DNA of 64,000 nt from Shimia thalassica (GTDB lineage Bacteria > Pseudomonadota > Alphaproteobacteria > Rhodobacterales > Rhodobacteraceae). Position numbers and translations under genes: made by a program. The notes under the pieces are model-generated. The model ran no database searches. It was not told the DNA's origin and saw nothing but the letters and a program-made list of their open reading frames with translations. The stretch covers positions 1,054,001-1,118,000 of the forward strand of contig NZ_CYTW01000001.1 in assembly GCF_001458215.1 (NCBI RefSeq), read 5' to 3'. Within the stretch, counting starts at the first letter, position 1, and every line of letters begins with the position of its first letter. Shown here one piece after another: positions 1 to 9,217 of this stretch.

Positions 1-1
1 G

Positions 2-3000
2 GTTGTGAACGTCAGTGCGAGCTATACCGGCGCGAACTCGGAAACTGTCGAGAACACCGTTGCCGCCCCGATCGAGGCGCAAGTCAACGGGGTCGACGAC
101 ATGATTTATATGTCGTCCGACAGCACCGATACCGGATCTTACAACCTGTCCGTCACATTCGAGGTGGGCACCGATCCCGACATTGCCTCGGTCAACGTGC
201 AAAACCGCGTGGCTCAGGCGATGGCGTCTTTGCCCACCGAGGTGACCTCATCGGGGGTTGTGACGCAAAAATCGTCGACCAATATGCTGATGCTAGTCAC
301 GTTGTCGTCCCCCAACAGCACCTATGACGAAGTGTTTTTGTCGAACTACACCAACATCAACCTGCGCGATGCACTTGCGCGGGTGAATGGCGTGGGCAAG
401 GCCGACGTCATGACCAACTTTGAATATTCAATGCGGATGTGGATGGATCCGAACCGGATGGCCGGTCTGGGGTTGGTGCCAACCGATCTGATCAACGCCA
501 TCCGCGAGCAAAACCTCGAAGTGTCGGCAGGCCAAATCGGGACGCCTCCGATCCCCACGGGACAACAGTTTCAATATACCATCAAATCCAAAGGCCGTCT
601 GACCACGGTCAAAGAGTTTGAAGACATTGTTCTGAGAACCGGTGACGCCGGCAGCATCGTGCGCATTCGTGACGTTGCCAAGGTCGAACTCGGGTCAAGC
701 TATTACAATGCGTCGGGGCGTTTTTCGGGCAAGCCGGCCACGGTTCTTGCGATCTATCAGGCACCGGGCGCGAATGCTCTTGCTGTTGCGGACGGGGTTT
801 CGGCCGAGCTTGAAAGGCTTGCGCGATCCTTTCCTGATGACGTTGTTTATGACGTGCCCTTCGACTCGACACGTTTTGTGAACCAGTCCCTGAAAGACGT
901 GATCACGACACTGATGCAGACCTTTGTTCTGGTGATCGCGGTTGTGTTTGTCTTTCTTGGGAACGTACGGGCCACGGTTATTCCGGCGATCGCGATCCCT
1001 GTGTCCCTGATCGGGACATTTGCCTTCCTTCTTGCGTTTGGCATGTCGCTCAACACGATCTCGTTGTTTGCACTTGTCTTGGCCATCGGTATCGTTGTGG
1101 ATGATGCCATCGTTGTGGTCGAGAATGTTGAACGGATCATGGCAGATGAAGGTCTGAGCGCACCGGATGCGACGCGCAAGGCAATGGGACAAATCACCGG
1201 CCCCGTCATTGCGACAACGTTGGTGCTGTTGGCCGTGTTTATTCCGGTCACCTTTATGCCCGGTATCACCGGTCGACTGTATTCGCAGTTTGCGGTCACC
1301 ATCTCGATTGCGGTTGTGATCTCTTCCATCAACGCGCTGACGCTGTCTCCTGCTCTTTGCTCGCTGATCCTGAAGCCGCGCGAAGGCGGCCCGAAGGGCG
1401 TGCTTGCCACGTTTGAAAAAGGCATCGACGGGGTGCGGGGCCGCTATGTCGGCATCGTTAAGCGTCTTGTTCGGGTGCCACTGATCGCCGTGGCGATTTT
1501 GGCGGCTATCTTTCTGGGATCTGGCGCGTTGTTCAAATCGCTGCCTGCCGGTTTTATTCCGCTTGAGGACAACGGCTATCTGTTTGTGGATGTTCAATTG
1601 CCAGACGCGGCATCTCTTGAGCGGACCGAACAGGTGACAACCCGTCTGAGCGATCAAATTCAGGCCATTCCGGGTGTCGCAAACATCGTGAACGTAAATG
1701 GATTCAGCCTGTTGAACGGGTCCGGATCAAACGGGGCCATGATCATTGCCAACCTGACACCATGGACCGAACGCGAAACGGATGAGCTGAGTGCGGACGG
1801 TGTTCTTGCGAATATCTATGCCATCGCAAATCAGGAAATCTCGGCAAATGTCATCGCCTTTAACCCGCCGCCGATTTCGGGGCTGGGCATGTCTGCCGGT
1901 GTTGAGATGAAGGTCCAGCAAACCGGCGGCGGTACCGCGCAAGACCTGTCTGCCGCGATTGGCGGGCTTGTCTATGGTGCGAACCAGCATCCGGAAATGG
2001 CGCAGTCCTATTCGACGTTCCGCGCCAATGTGCCAAAGGTCTTTGTGGATCTGGATCGGGAAAAGGCCAAGTCCTTGAATGTTGCAGTGTCTGATGTATT
2101 CCAGACGCTTCAGGCCTATATGGGTTCGTTCTATGTGAACGACTTTAACCTGTTCGGGCGCGTGTACCGGGTGATGATCCAGGCCGACGGCGAATACCGA
2201 GACAAGGTCGAGGACCTCAATAGCCTGTACGTGCGGTCACAAACTGGCGAGATGGTTCCGATGGGAACCCTGATCACAATCCGCAACGAACTGGGCCCTG
2301 TGGCGTTGAACCGTTACAACATGTTCCGCGCGGCCACTGTGACAGGTGTGCCAGCAGAAGGTTTGTCGACAGGGGATGCCATTCGTGTTCTCGAAGAAGA
2401 GGCGTCTTCGACATTGCCTCCGGGATATGCATTCGAATGGACCGGAACGGCCCAACAACAACAGGCCTCAGGTGGCCTCGTTGTCGTTATCCTGATCATG
2501 GCGGTTGTGTTCGGATACCTGTTCCTTGTGGCGCAATACGAAAGCTGGACCATGCCCATCGGCATCTTGTTGTCTGTGACAGTTGCCTTGTTCGGCGCGC
2601 TTGCCGCGGTCGCGGTGTGGGGAGGAGATATCAACCTTTATACCCAGATCGGGATGATCATGCTGATTGGTCTGGCATCCAAAAACGCCATCCTGATTGT
2701 CGAATTCGCGATGGAGCGGCGCGCCAGCGGTATGAGCATTCGCGAGGCCGCAGCCGAGGCCGCAAGCCAACGTTTCCGCGCTGTGATGATGACGGCATTG
2801 TCCTTCCTTCTCGGCGTGGTGCCACTTGTATTGGCCAGTGGCGCAGGCGCCGCCAGCCAACAGGCGATTGGTGTCGCGGTCTTTGGTGGCATGCTGGCGG
2901 CGACGGTGCTCGGGGTTATTCTGGTTCCAGTGCTCTATGTGTTGATGCAATCAGCACGTGAATGGGTCAAAGGCATAAAAGACACTCCGGAAACGCCTGC

Positions 3001-3010
3001 TGAAAGCTAG
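2..3010 (+). CDS. RND (AcrB/HAE1-type) efflux permease, 5'-truncated by window edge
   Basis: Inner-membrane proton-driven permease of a tripartite RND exporter. The window opens inside the gene: the reading frame is already in the first porter subdomain (VSASYTGA), so by comparison with AcrB about 45 N-terminal residues including TM1 are missing. TM4 carries the proton-relay pair in [11 protein letters not shown] near residue 365, and TM10 carries the matching lysine in [13 protein letters not shown] near residue 892. The two-fold repeat of large periplasmic loops between membrane bundles is clear. The C-terminus is a short charged tail ending at 3010. The membrane-fusion partner would be expected upstream, outside the window. 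All relay residues are intact, so the protein should be active. The substrate cannot be read from sequence. Confidence 0.95.
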   Translation, partial: VVNVSASYTGANSETVENTVAAPIEAQVNGVDDMIYMSSDSTDTGSYNLSVTFEVGTDPDIASVNVQNRVAQAMASLPTEVTSSGVVTQKSSTNMLMLVTLSSPNSTYDEVFLSNYTNINLRDALARVNGVGKADVMTNFEYSMRMWMDPNRMAGLGLVPTDLINAIREQNLEVSAGQIGTPPIPTGQQFQYTIKSKGRLTTVKEFEDIVLRTGDAGSIVRIRDVAKVELGSSYYNASGRFSGKPATVLAIYQAPGANALAVADGVSAELERLARSFPDDVVYDVPFDSTRFVNQSLKDVITTLMQTFVLVIAVVFVFLGNVRATVIPAIAIPVSLIGTFAFLLAFGMSLNTISLFALVLAIGIVVDDAIVVVENVERIMADEGLSAPDATRKAMGQITGPVIATTLVLLAVFIPVTFMPGITGRLYSQFAVTISIAVVISSINALTLSPALCSLILKPREGGPKGVLATFEKGIDGVRGRYVGIVKRLVRVPLIAVAILAAIFLGSGALFKSLPAGFIPLEDNGYLFVDVQLPDAASLERTEQVTTRLSDQIQAIPGVANIVNVNGFSLLNGSGSNGAMIIANLTPWTERETDELSADGVLANIYAIANQEISANVIAFNPPPISGLGMSAGVEMKVQQTGGGTAQDLSAAIGGLVYGANQHPEMAQSYSTFRANVPKVFVDLDREKAKSLNVAVSDVFQTLQAYMGSFYVNDFNLFGRVYRVMIQADGEYRDKVEDLNSLYVRSQTGEMVPMGTLITIRNELGPVALNRYNMFRAATVTGVPAEGLSTGDAIRVLEEEASSTLPPGYAFEWTGTAQQQQASGGLVVVILIMAVVFGYLFLVAQYESWTMPIGILLSVTVALFGALAAVAVWGGDINLYTQIGMIMLIGLASKNAILIVEFAMERRASGMSIREAAAEAASQRFRAVMMTALSFLLGVVPLVLASGAGAASQQAIGVAVFGGMLAATVLGVILVPVLYVLMQSAREWVKGIKDTPETPAES

Positions 3011-3032
3011 GCTTTGTTTATGGCAAACAACG

Positions 3033-3061
3033 AAAGAGCGCCTTCGGGCGCTCTTTTCTTT
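3033..3061 (+). terminator. Rho-independent terminator after the RND gene
   Basis: A perfect 10-bp stem (AAAGAGCGCC / GGCGCTCTTT) with a stable TTCG tetraloop is followed by a T-rich run. It sits 22 bp after the RND stop codon and separates it from the DUF2235 gene. Confidence 0.9.
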
Positions 3062-3115
3062 TGGTCGCTGCGCGAGAGTCGGCGTAGTGTGATTGCATTT
3101 TAGGGAAGTATCATT

Positions 3116-4327
3116 ATGCCCAAAAATATTGTGATCCTGCTGGATGGAACATCCAACGAAATTTCAAATCAACGCACGAATATCCTGCGCCTGTATGGCT
3201 GTCTGAAAAAGTCGGAAACCCAGTTGGTGTACTATGACCCCGGGGTTGGTACGCTTGGCGGCAAAAACGCTTGGTCGCGCTGGTGGCAGAAGACGGTCGA
3301 AGTGTTCCAGATGGCGACGGGGTGGGGGCTCGATCAGAATGTGAAAGAGGCCTATCGTTTTCTCGTCGAAAACTATGACACAACCGAAATTGAAACAATC
3401 GAGGATGGGAAAAAGGTGACCCGCACAGAGCGGGACCAGATCTACATCTTCGGCTTTTCCCGCGGGGCCTATACTGCGCGTGTCTTGGCCGGTTTGATCA
3501 ACGGGCTTGGCTTGTTAGAGCCACGAAACCTGAACCTTCTGGATTACGCCTATCGGGCCTATAAAGGTGTTCAGCAAAAAGATCGCGAAGCCCCGAGTTT
3601 TGCCAGCCTGCGCCTGTTTGAACGTAGCCTGCGACCCGACCGCCCCCCAATCCGCTGTCTGGGGTTGTTTGATACCGTGTCATCGGTCATCGAGCCGGGT
3701 CCGCGCAACCTGCCAATGTTGCGCACGCACGTCTTCACCAACCATAACCCCAGCGTCGAGGCCGTGTGCCATGCCGTGGCTTTGGATGAACGTCGTCGCA
3801 TGTTTGTTGCAAAGCTTTGGCCTGAAACACAGGAATACTGGGGCAATCCCTTCAACAAAAAGGCTGCAAAACCGCAAGAGGTCCACGAAGTCTGGTTTAC
3901 GGGCGTGCACGCAGATATCGGCGGGGGCTATGGGGAACCGGAAAGCGGGTTGGCAAAAATTCCGCTCGACTGGATGATCCGCAAAACGCGTGACTATGGG
4001 CTGGTTTATAACACGGCAACCATCAACCGGCTGGTGCTTGGGACGAGCAAAGACAATAAATACTGCGCCCCCGATCCGTTTTCAGAGGCCCATGATTCCA
4101 TGACAACGGGCTGGAAAGTCCTTGAGTATCTGCCTTTCCTGAAATCCAGCGGATCGCGACGGAAGTCTTTTTGGGGGCTGTCGATTTCATTGTTCGAACC
4201 ACGCGCCGTTCCCGAAAACGCACGTATTCATGCCTCCGTTTTGGCGCGATGTGAAAAGCTGGGGCAAAAGCCCGTAAACCTGCCTTCGAAGTATCGCATT
4301 GAAGACGAAGAAGGTGAGACGCCCTAG
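3116..4327 (+). CDS. DUF2235 alpha/beta-hydrolase-like protein
   Basis: A 403-residue member of the DUF2235 family. The N-terminal ILLDGTSNE is the usual opening of the family, and a nucleophile elbow GFSRGA (GxSxG) lies near residue 113. The motif GVHADIGGGY near residue 265 is also typical. Some DUF2235 proteins are type VI secretion phospholipase effectors (Tle1-like) and others are uncharacterised cytoplasmic proteins. This one has no signal peptide and no VgrG, PAAR or immunity partner beside it, so an effector role is not supported. The start has a GGGAAG ribosome site. The stop codon overlaps that of the convergent Lrp gene by 4 bp. Actual substrate unknown. Confidence 0.85.
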   Translation: MPKNIVILLDGTSNEISNQRTNILRLYGCLKKSETQLVYYDPGVGTLGGKNAWSRWWQKTVEVFQMATGWGLDQNVKEAYRFLVENYDTTEIETIEDGKKVTRTERDQIYIFGFSRGAYTARVLAGLINGLGLLEPRNLNLLDYAYRAYKGVQQKDREAPSFASLRLFERSLRPDRPPIRCLGLFDTVSSVIEPGPRNLPMLRTHVFTNHNPSVEAVCHAVALDERRRMFVAKLWPETQEYWGNPFNKKAAKPQEVHEVWFTGVHADIGGGYGEPESGLAKIPLDWMIRKTRDYGLVYNTATINRLVLGTSKDNKYCAPDPFSEAHDSMTTGWKVLEYLPFLKSSGSRRKSFWGLSISLFEPRAVPENARIHASVLARCEKLGQKPVNLPSKYRIEDEEGETP

Positions 4328-4773
4328 ATCACATCCAGCGAGACCTTGACCCGATCCATCACAACCGCCGTTTTGAACCGGCTGATATTGGAATTGTCGA
4401 AGAAATAGGTCTGGGTAAATTCTTCGTATTCCTGAATGTCACGCACGGTCAGGATCAACACAAAATCGCTTTCTCCGGTGGTGTAATAACACTGCTGCAC
4501 ACAGGGCGCGCTGCGCATTCTGCGTTTGAATTCATCAAGTTGTGCGCGGCTTTCTCGTTCCAGCAAAACTTCGGTGACGATTGTCATTTCCGCCCCCATC
4601 TTGGTGGGGCTCAAAACCGCAATCTCGCGTTCGATGACACCTGTTGTCCGAAGCTTTTGCAGCCGTTTTTGAACAGCAGGCGGAGAAAGGCCAACTTCTT
4701 GGCTGATGACCTCTGCGGTGAGTCTTGCGTTGCCTTGCACCAGCTTGAGGATGGCGCGATCTTTTGCATCCAT
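4324..4773 (-). CDS. Lrp/AsnC-family transcriptional regulator
   Basis: A 149-residue regulator with an N-terminal winged helix-turn-helix (about residues 1-60; DAKDRAILKLVQ and VGLSPPAVQKRLQKL) and a C-terminal RAM/AsnC ligand-binding domain (about 65-140, with the GESDFVLILTV strand). Family members are octamer-forming regulators that respond to amino acids. It is divergent from the M20-to-RidA cluster starting at 4895, and the gap between them contains a long inverted repeat, so it probably controls that cluster and itself. AsnC-type regulators also accompany ectoine-degradation genes, which fits the neighbour families. The ligand is not known. Confidence 0.93.
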   Translation of the reverse strand: MDAKDRAILKLVQGNARLTAEVISQEVGLSPPAVQKRLQKLRTTGVIEREIAVLSPTKMGAEMTIVTEVLLERESRAQLDEFKRRMRSAPCVQQCYYTTGESDFVLILTVRDIQEYEEFTQTYFFDNSNISRFKTAVVMDRVKVSLDVI

Positions 4774-4783
4774 TTCTGAAAAT

Positions 4784-4860
4784 TCTCTCGATTCTTTGAA
4801 ATTGAAATCAAAATAGTTGCCGTTTCGTCAAAATCATAGAAATTTCAAAGCAAAGAGAGA
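4784..4860. promoter_or_regulatory. Inverted-repeat operator candidate between lrp-like gene and catabolic cluster
   Basis: The 121-bp divergent gap is AT-rich. It holds two mirrored arms: TCTCTC-N4-CTTTGAAAT at 4784-4802 and ATTTCAAAG-N4-GAGAGA at 4842-4860, separated by 39 bp. Both arm segments and both 4-bp spacers are symmetric in placement. Lrp-family proteins often bind spaced sites and wrap DNA, so this is the likely operator for both directions. Assignment to this regulator is inference. Confidence 0.6.
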
Positions 4861-4894
4861 GTATTCTGATCACTGAAGATCTGTGTGAGGACCT

Positions 4895-6046
4895 ATGTCA
4901 CAATTTGAAGAACGTCTGGTCAGCCTGCGCCATGACCTGCACCGCCACCCGGAACTGGGGTTTCAGGAGACACGCACGAAACAGGTCGTCGCAGACCGTC
5001 TGCGCGAAATTGGGGTTGAGGTCCACGAAGGTGTTGGCGTCGTGGGGGTGCTGCGTCTGGGGACTGGCAATCGTGCGATCGGGCTGCGCGCGGATATGGA
5101 TGCGTTGCCGATTTCGGAAATTTCGACGCATGGGTACGTTTCGACCGATGACGGCGTGATGCATGCTTGTGGTCACGATGGCCATACAACCATGTTGCTG
5201 GGGGCGGCAGAACGGCTTGTGTCCGAAGGCGGTTTCGACGGCACGGTGGTGTTTTTGTTCCAACCGGACGAAGAACACGGCGGCGGCGCCAAGGCCATGA
5301 TCAAAGAGGGTGTGCTGTCTCAATTCGAGATCGACGAGGTCTATGCCATTCACAACCTTCCCGGCGCACCCGTGGGGCAGGTTTCGTCGCGCACCGGTAT
5401 GGTTTGCAGCAGCGAAAGCCTTTTTGAATTTACGATCACGGGGCAGGGCGGGCACTCTTCCATGCCGCACGTTGGCGTCGAAGCTTTGACCGTTGGCGCA
5501 GAGCTTGTTCTGGCATTGCAAACGATCGTGTCCCGCAAACTTGCTCCTGATGCCGGTGTTGTGGTGTCTCCGACAGAGTTTTTGACAGACGGGCAACGCA
5601 ATGTTCTGCCCGGTCAGGCCGTGATTAAGGGCGACGTTCGCGCGCGCGCGCCGGAACACCGCGCACAGGTCGAAGGCTTCATGCGCCAGATTGCGGGCGG
5701 GCTTGCCGCCGCGCATGGTGTCGACATTTCGGTGTCTTTCCAGACCGACTTTGTAGAGACGTTCAACGCGGATGGACCCACACAGGCGGCGTATCGCGCC
5801 GGTGAGGCGGCAGGGTGTGACGTGTGGCGTGATCGCCCCGCCATGAGTTTCTCCGAGGATTTCGCACAGTTCACCGCCGCCGTTCCAGGGTGTTTTCTGA
5901 TGATGGGCAATGGCGAAGACGGCCCGTGCGGTCAGCCTCTGCATTCGGCCGATTATGACTTTAATGATGCTTTGCTGCCAATTGGCGCAGAGTTTTGGGT
6001 GCGTTTGGTCCAAGACCGGTTGCCCCTGAGAAAGGACACAGAATGA
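4895..6046 (+). CDS. M20-family amidohydrolase (N-acyl amino acid deacylase)
   Basis: A 383-residue zinc-dependent M20D aminoacylase/hippurate-hydrolase-type enzyme that removes an acyl group from an N-acyl amino acid. Metal and catalytic motifs are complete: GLRADMDALP near residue 65, HACGHDGHT near 89-97, the acidic PDEEHGG near 124, a ligand His in AIHNLPG near 152, and LHSADYDF near 349. A dimerisation lid lies between about 175 and 290. It is the first gene of a tight cluster, and its stop codon overlaps the next start (ATGA). In the proposed pathway it would release a free diamino acid for the ammonia-lyase. The acyl substrate is not determined. Confidence 0.93.
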   Translation: MSQFEERLVSLRHDLHRHPELGFQETRTKQVVADRLREIGVEVHEGVGVVGVLRLGTGNRAIGLRADMDALPISEISTHGYVSTDDGVMHACGHDGHTTMLLGAAERLVSEGGFDGTVVFLFQPDEEHGGGAKAMIKEGVLSQFEIDEVYAIHNLPGAPVGQVSSRTGMVCSSESLFEFTITGQGGHSSMPHVGVEALTVGAELVLALQTIVSRKLAPDAGVVVSPTEFLTDGQRNVLPGQAVIKGDVRARAPEHRAQVEGFMRQIAGGLAAAHGVDISVSFQTDFVETFNADGPTQAAYRAGEAAGCDVWRDRPAMSFSEDFAQFTAAVPGCFLMMGNGEDGPCGQPLHSADYDFNDALLPIGAEFWVRLVQDRLPLRKDTE

Positions 6047-7233
6047 GCAATGTTTTTGCAGACGCAGCGTTGCGGTATGCTGCGGGCAGTCCCCAAACTG
6101 GCACGGCGGCGTTTTCCGTTTTGTCACCGACAGACTTTTCCGCCGCTTGGGACGAGATCACGGCATGGTCCGGCTATGCTCCGACGCCGCTGGTCTCGCT
6201 TGAGGCCCTTGCGAGCGAGGCGGGTGTCGCGCGGATTGATTACAAACACGAAGGCCCGCGGTTCGGTTTGGGCAGCTTCAAGGCGTTGGGCGGTGCCTAT
6301 GCCGCGATGCGGGTGTTGCAACGTGAACTGTCGGCCCGATTGGGCACAGAGGTGGCTCTTGCAGACATCCGCGAGGGTAAATACGCCGACGATTGCGCAA
6401 AAATCGTTTTGGTCTCTGCGACCGACGGCAACCATGGGCGTTCTCTGGCATGGGGATGCAAAAATGTCGGGGCACCCTGCCGGATTTATATCCATGCAGA
6501 AGTCAGCGAAGGCCGCGCCGAAGCAATGCGCGACCTTGGCGCAGAGGTTATTCGCATCGACGGAGATTATGACGCCTCTGTTGGGCTTGCCCGGGAAGAG
6601 GCTGAGGCAAACGGATGGTTCGTTGTCTCGGATACCTCTTGGGAGGGGTATTCCGAACCCCCGCGCGATGTGATGGCGGGTTATGGCGTCATGACCCGAG
6701 AGGCCTGTGACGCACTGGAACAGGCGCCCACCCATGTCTTTTTGCAAGGTGGTGTCGGCGGGTTGGCAGCGTCAGTGGCGGCCGCTTTACGCCAGTACTG
6801 GAAAGAAGACTCGCCACGTGTCGTGGTTGTAGAACCCGAACTGGCAGCATGTTTGTTCGAAAGCGCCAAGTCCCAAAAACCGGTTGCGGTCCATATCGAA
6901 GAAGAAACCATCATGGCAGGGCTGTCATGTGGCGAGCCGTCTGAAATGGCGTGGGAGATCCTTGCAGAAGAAGCGCGAGATTTTGTCACGATCCCCGACA
7001 GCATTGTGGCGCCCACCGTGCGATTGCTGGCAATGCCCGAAAACCCAACGGACAAAATCGAAGCCGGCGAAAGCGCCGTGGCCGGTCTGGCGGCGGTTCT
7101 TGCTGCTGGTAAAGACACGGAGATGGCGCAAAGCCTTGGCCTTGGGCCAACCTCGCGCGTGTTGTTGATCGGCTCGGAAGGGGTGACCGACCCGGACATT
7201 TTTGCGCGCATCATGGCTGGAGAAAACGCATGA
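6043..7233 (+). CDS. dpaL: Diaminopropionate ammonia-lyase-like PLP enzyme
   Basis: A 396-residue fold-type II PLP enzyme of the DpaL/YgeX family, which converts 2,3-diaminopropionate to pyruvate and two ammonia. The PLP lysine lies in GLGSFKALGGAYA at about residue 80. A phosphate-binding glycine loop is visible in GGVGGLAASVA near residue 240, and a DGNHGRSLAWG motif near 137 is typical of serine/threonine dehydratase relatives. The start is the ATG that overlaps the M20 stop; a longer upstream frame exists but lies inside the M20 gene. Family members act on D- and L-diaminopropionate and more weakly on serine, so the exact substrate is an inference. RidA further down would clear the aminoacrylate intermediate. 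Confidence 0.88.
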   Translation: MSNVFADAALRYAAGSPQTGTAAFSVLSPTDFSAAWDEITAWSGYAPTPLVSLEALASEAGVARIDYKHEGPRFGLGSFKALGGAYAAMRVLQRELSARLGTEVALADIREGKYADDCAKIVLVSATDGNHGRSLAWGCKNVGAPCRIYIHAEVSEGRAEAMRDLGAEVIRIDGDYDASVGLAREEAEANGWFVVSDTSWEGYSEPPRDVMAGYGVMTREACDALEQAPTHVFLQGGVGGLAASVAAALRQYWKEDSPRVVVVEPELAACLFESAKSQKPVAVHIEEETIMAGLSCGEPSEMAWEILAEEARDFVTIPDSIVAPTVRLLAMPENPTDKIEAGESAVAGLAAVLAAGKDTEMAQSLGLGPTSRVLLIGSEGVTDPDIFARIMAGENA

Positions 7234-8396
7234 TACCGGCGCCAGAGCGCGGGTTTACCAAGGCCGAATTCGCGGCGCGCACGGTGCGTGCGCAAACCCT
7301 GATGGCAGAGCAGGGGTTGGATGGGCTGTTCCTCATGACAGAGCCCGAGGTGCGTTATTTCACCGGTTTTCACACGTTGTTCTGGCAAAGCCCGACACGC
7401 CCCTGGTTTTTGTTTGTGCCCGCTTCCGGCAAACCCATTGCTGTTATTCCGGAAATTGGCGCGGCATTGATGCGGCAAACGTGGTTGGACGACATCCGCA
7501 CGTGGAGCGCGCCCGCACCGGCAGATGACGGTTTGTCCCTGTTGGTTGAACTTTTGGGCCCCTATGCGGCGCGTGGGGCGCGTGTGGGTGTCATGAAGGG
7601 GCACGAAACCATGCTGCGTATGCCGTTGGGCGATTACGAGCGTTTGATGTCATTGCTTGCGGGATTGAAGGTCCAAGACGCAACCGGCCTGATCCGGTCG
7701 TTGCGTATGGTCAAATCCGAAGCGGAAATCACCAAGTTGCGCCATATCTGTGCGCTGGGGTCTGATACATTTTCCTCGGTTCCCGATTTCGCGTTTCAAG
7801 GCCAGGCTTTTGAGGACACCTTCCGTGCCTTCCGTCGCAAAGCCCTCGAACTTGGGGCGGATGATGTGCCCTATCTTGTTGGTGGCGCGGATCAGGGCGG
7901 GTATCACGACGTGATCTCGCCCCCCTCGCGGCGTCCGTTGCAGGACGGAGACATCATGATGCTGGACACCGGCGCGACATGGGACGGCTATTTCTGCGAT
8001 TTCGACAGGAACTTTGCCATCACGCGGGCGGATGACAAATCGAAACAGGCCTATGATACGCTCTGGCGGGCGACCGAAGCGGGCATCGAGGCAGCGCGCC
8101 CCGGTGCAACCTGTCGCGACCTGTTCCATGCGATGCAGAATGTTATCTCGGAGATGGATGATCAGGGCGGCGATGTGGGCCGGCTGGGGCATGGTCTGGG
8201 CATGCAATTGACAGAATGGCCCTCTCATGCCGCGTTTGATGATACGGTGATCGCGGAAAACATGGTGCTGACCCTTGAGCCATCCTTGGGATATGGAGAC
8301 GGCCGCATCATGGTGCACGAGGAAAACATCGTTGTGCGCGCAAACGGGGCAGAGCTTTTGACCCGCCGCGCAGAGCTTGAATTGCCTGTAATCTGA
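7230..8396 (+). CDS. M24-family metallohydrolase (Xaa-Pro peptidase / ectoine-hydrolase fold)
   Basis: A 388-residue pita-bread enzyme. The N-terminal creatinase-like domain (about 1-155) precedes the catalytic domain. The five metal ligands are visible: Asp in LDTGATWDG near 246, Asp in FCDFDR near 256, His in GLGHGLGM near 321, Glu in LTLEPSL near 349, and Glu in VHEENIVV near 363. The same family includes prolidases, creatinase and the ectoine hydrolase DoeA/EutD. Neighbours that also resemble the ectoine genes favour hydrolysis of a cyclic or amide-linked small molecule over general dipeptidase action, but this is inference. Translationally coupled to the ammonia-lyase through an ATGA overlap. 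Confidence 0.9.
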   Translation: MIPAPERGFTKAEFAARTVRAQTLMAEQGLDGLFLMTEPEVRYFTGFHTLFWQSPTRPWFLFVPASGKPIAVIPEIGAALMRQTWLDDIRTWSAPAPADDGLSLLVELLGPYAARGARVGVMKGHETMLRMPLGDYERLMSLLAGLKVQDATGLIRSLRMVKSEAEITKLRHICALGSDTFSSVPDFAFQGQAFEDTFRAFRRKALELGADDVPYLVGGADQGGYHDVISPPSRRPLQDGDIMMLDTGATWDGYFCDFDRNFAITRADDKSKQAYDTLWRATEAGIEAARPGATCRDLFHAMQNVISEMDDQGGDVGRLGHGLGMQLTEWPSHAAFDDTVIAENMVLTLEPSLGYGDGRIMVHEENIVVRANGAELLTRRAELELPVI

Positions 8397-8404
8397 GGGG
8401 CAGT

Positions 8405-9151
8405 ATGAAACTGGATTTTGACACAGATGACGGTATCGGAACGGGTGCAACCCTGGGCGTGATTGTTCTGGAAACCGACGAAACGCTAGAGCCCGAGTTT
8501 GCCCGAATGATGGATCTTCCGGGCGTCGCTCTCTATCACAGCCGCATTCCGATGGTCAGTGAAATCCGGCCAGATACGCTTGCCAAAATGGAGGCGGACC
8601 TGCCCGCATCCGCGCGCCTGCTGCCTGCATCGCTGGAATTTGATGTGATCGGATATGGCTGCACTTCGGCCTCAACCGTGATCGGGTCAGACAACGTGGC
8701 GCGTGCCATTCAAAGTGTCTTTCCCAACGCCCTTGTGTCCGATCCGTTGGCGGCGCTGATCGCGGCGGGTCGACACCTTGGCGTGCGGCGTCTTGGATTT
8801 GTGACCCCCTATGTGCCCGAAGTGTCGCAACGCATGCGCGACCGGCTTGAAGATGCTGGTTTCGAAATCACGGCTTTTGGAAGCTTTGAAGAAGGCGATG
8901 ATCGGGTCGTGGCCCGCATTACGGAAGAGTCGATTGTCAAAGCCGCGGAAACCGTTGCGGGGCAGGCCGACTGCGACGCACTTGTCATTTCCTGCACAAA
9001 CCTGCGCGTCCTTGGACGGCTTGCCGATATCGAAGCCCGCATTGGTCTGCCGGTCCTGTCCAGCAATGTGGCGATGGGCTGGCATATGTTGCATCAGGCG
9101 GGGGCACATGTGCCGCGACCCGAACTGGGGCAACTGTTTGCCACGCCATAG
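8405..9151 (+). CDS. Asp/Glu racemase superfamily protein (EutA / maleate isomerase-like)
   Basis: A 248-residue member of the Asp/Glu/hydantoin racemase superfamily that includes maleate cis-trans isomerase, arylmalonate decarboxylase and EutA of ectoine catabolism. Two catalytic cysteines are present, in GYGCTSAS near residue 84 and ISCTNLR near 195. This is the pair expected for two-base racemisation or isomerisation. It starts 8 bp after the M24 gene. In this cluster it could interconvert enantiomers of the diamino acid or of an acylated intermediate. The specific reaction is unknown. Confidence 0.85.
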   Translation: MKLDFDTDDGIGTGATLGVIVLETDETLEPEFARMMDLPGVALYHSRIPMVSEIRPDTLAKMEADLPASARLLPASLEFDVIGYGCTSASTVIGSDNVARAIQSVFPNALVSDPLAALIAAGRHLGVRRLGFVTPYVPEVSQRMRDRLEDAGFEITAFGSFEEGDDRVVARITEESIVKAAETVAGQADCDALVISCTNLRVLGRLADIEARIGLPVLSSNVAMGWHMLHQAGAHVPRPELGQLFATP

Positions 9152-9217
9152 GGCTTGCTCAAATCGATCCGGCGTCGTAGCTGGAATTGCGATACCAACT
9201 CTCAGAAAGCAAGAGAC

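Noticed and set aside
695..1657. 320-codon open frame on the minus strand inside the RND gene
   Set aside because: Shadow of a real gene: lysine/arginine/histidine-rich, no motif, fully covered by the RND permease.
4898..6127. 409-codon minus-strand frame across the M20 gene
   Set aside because: The M20 gene has all metal motifs on the plus strand; the reverse frame has no family features.
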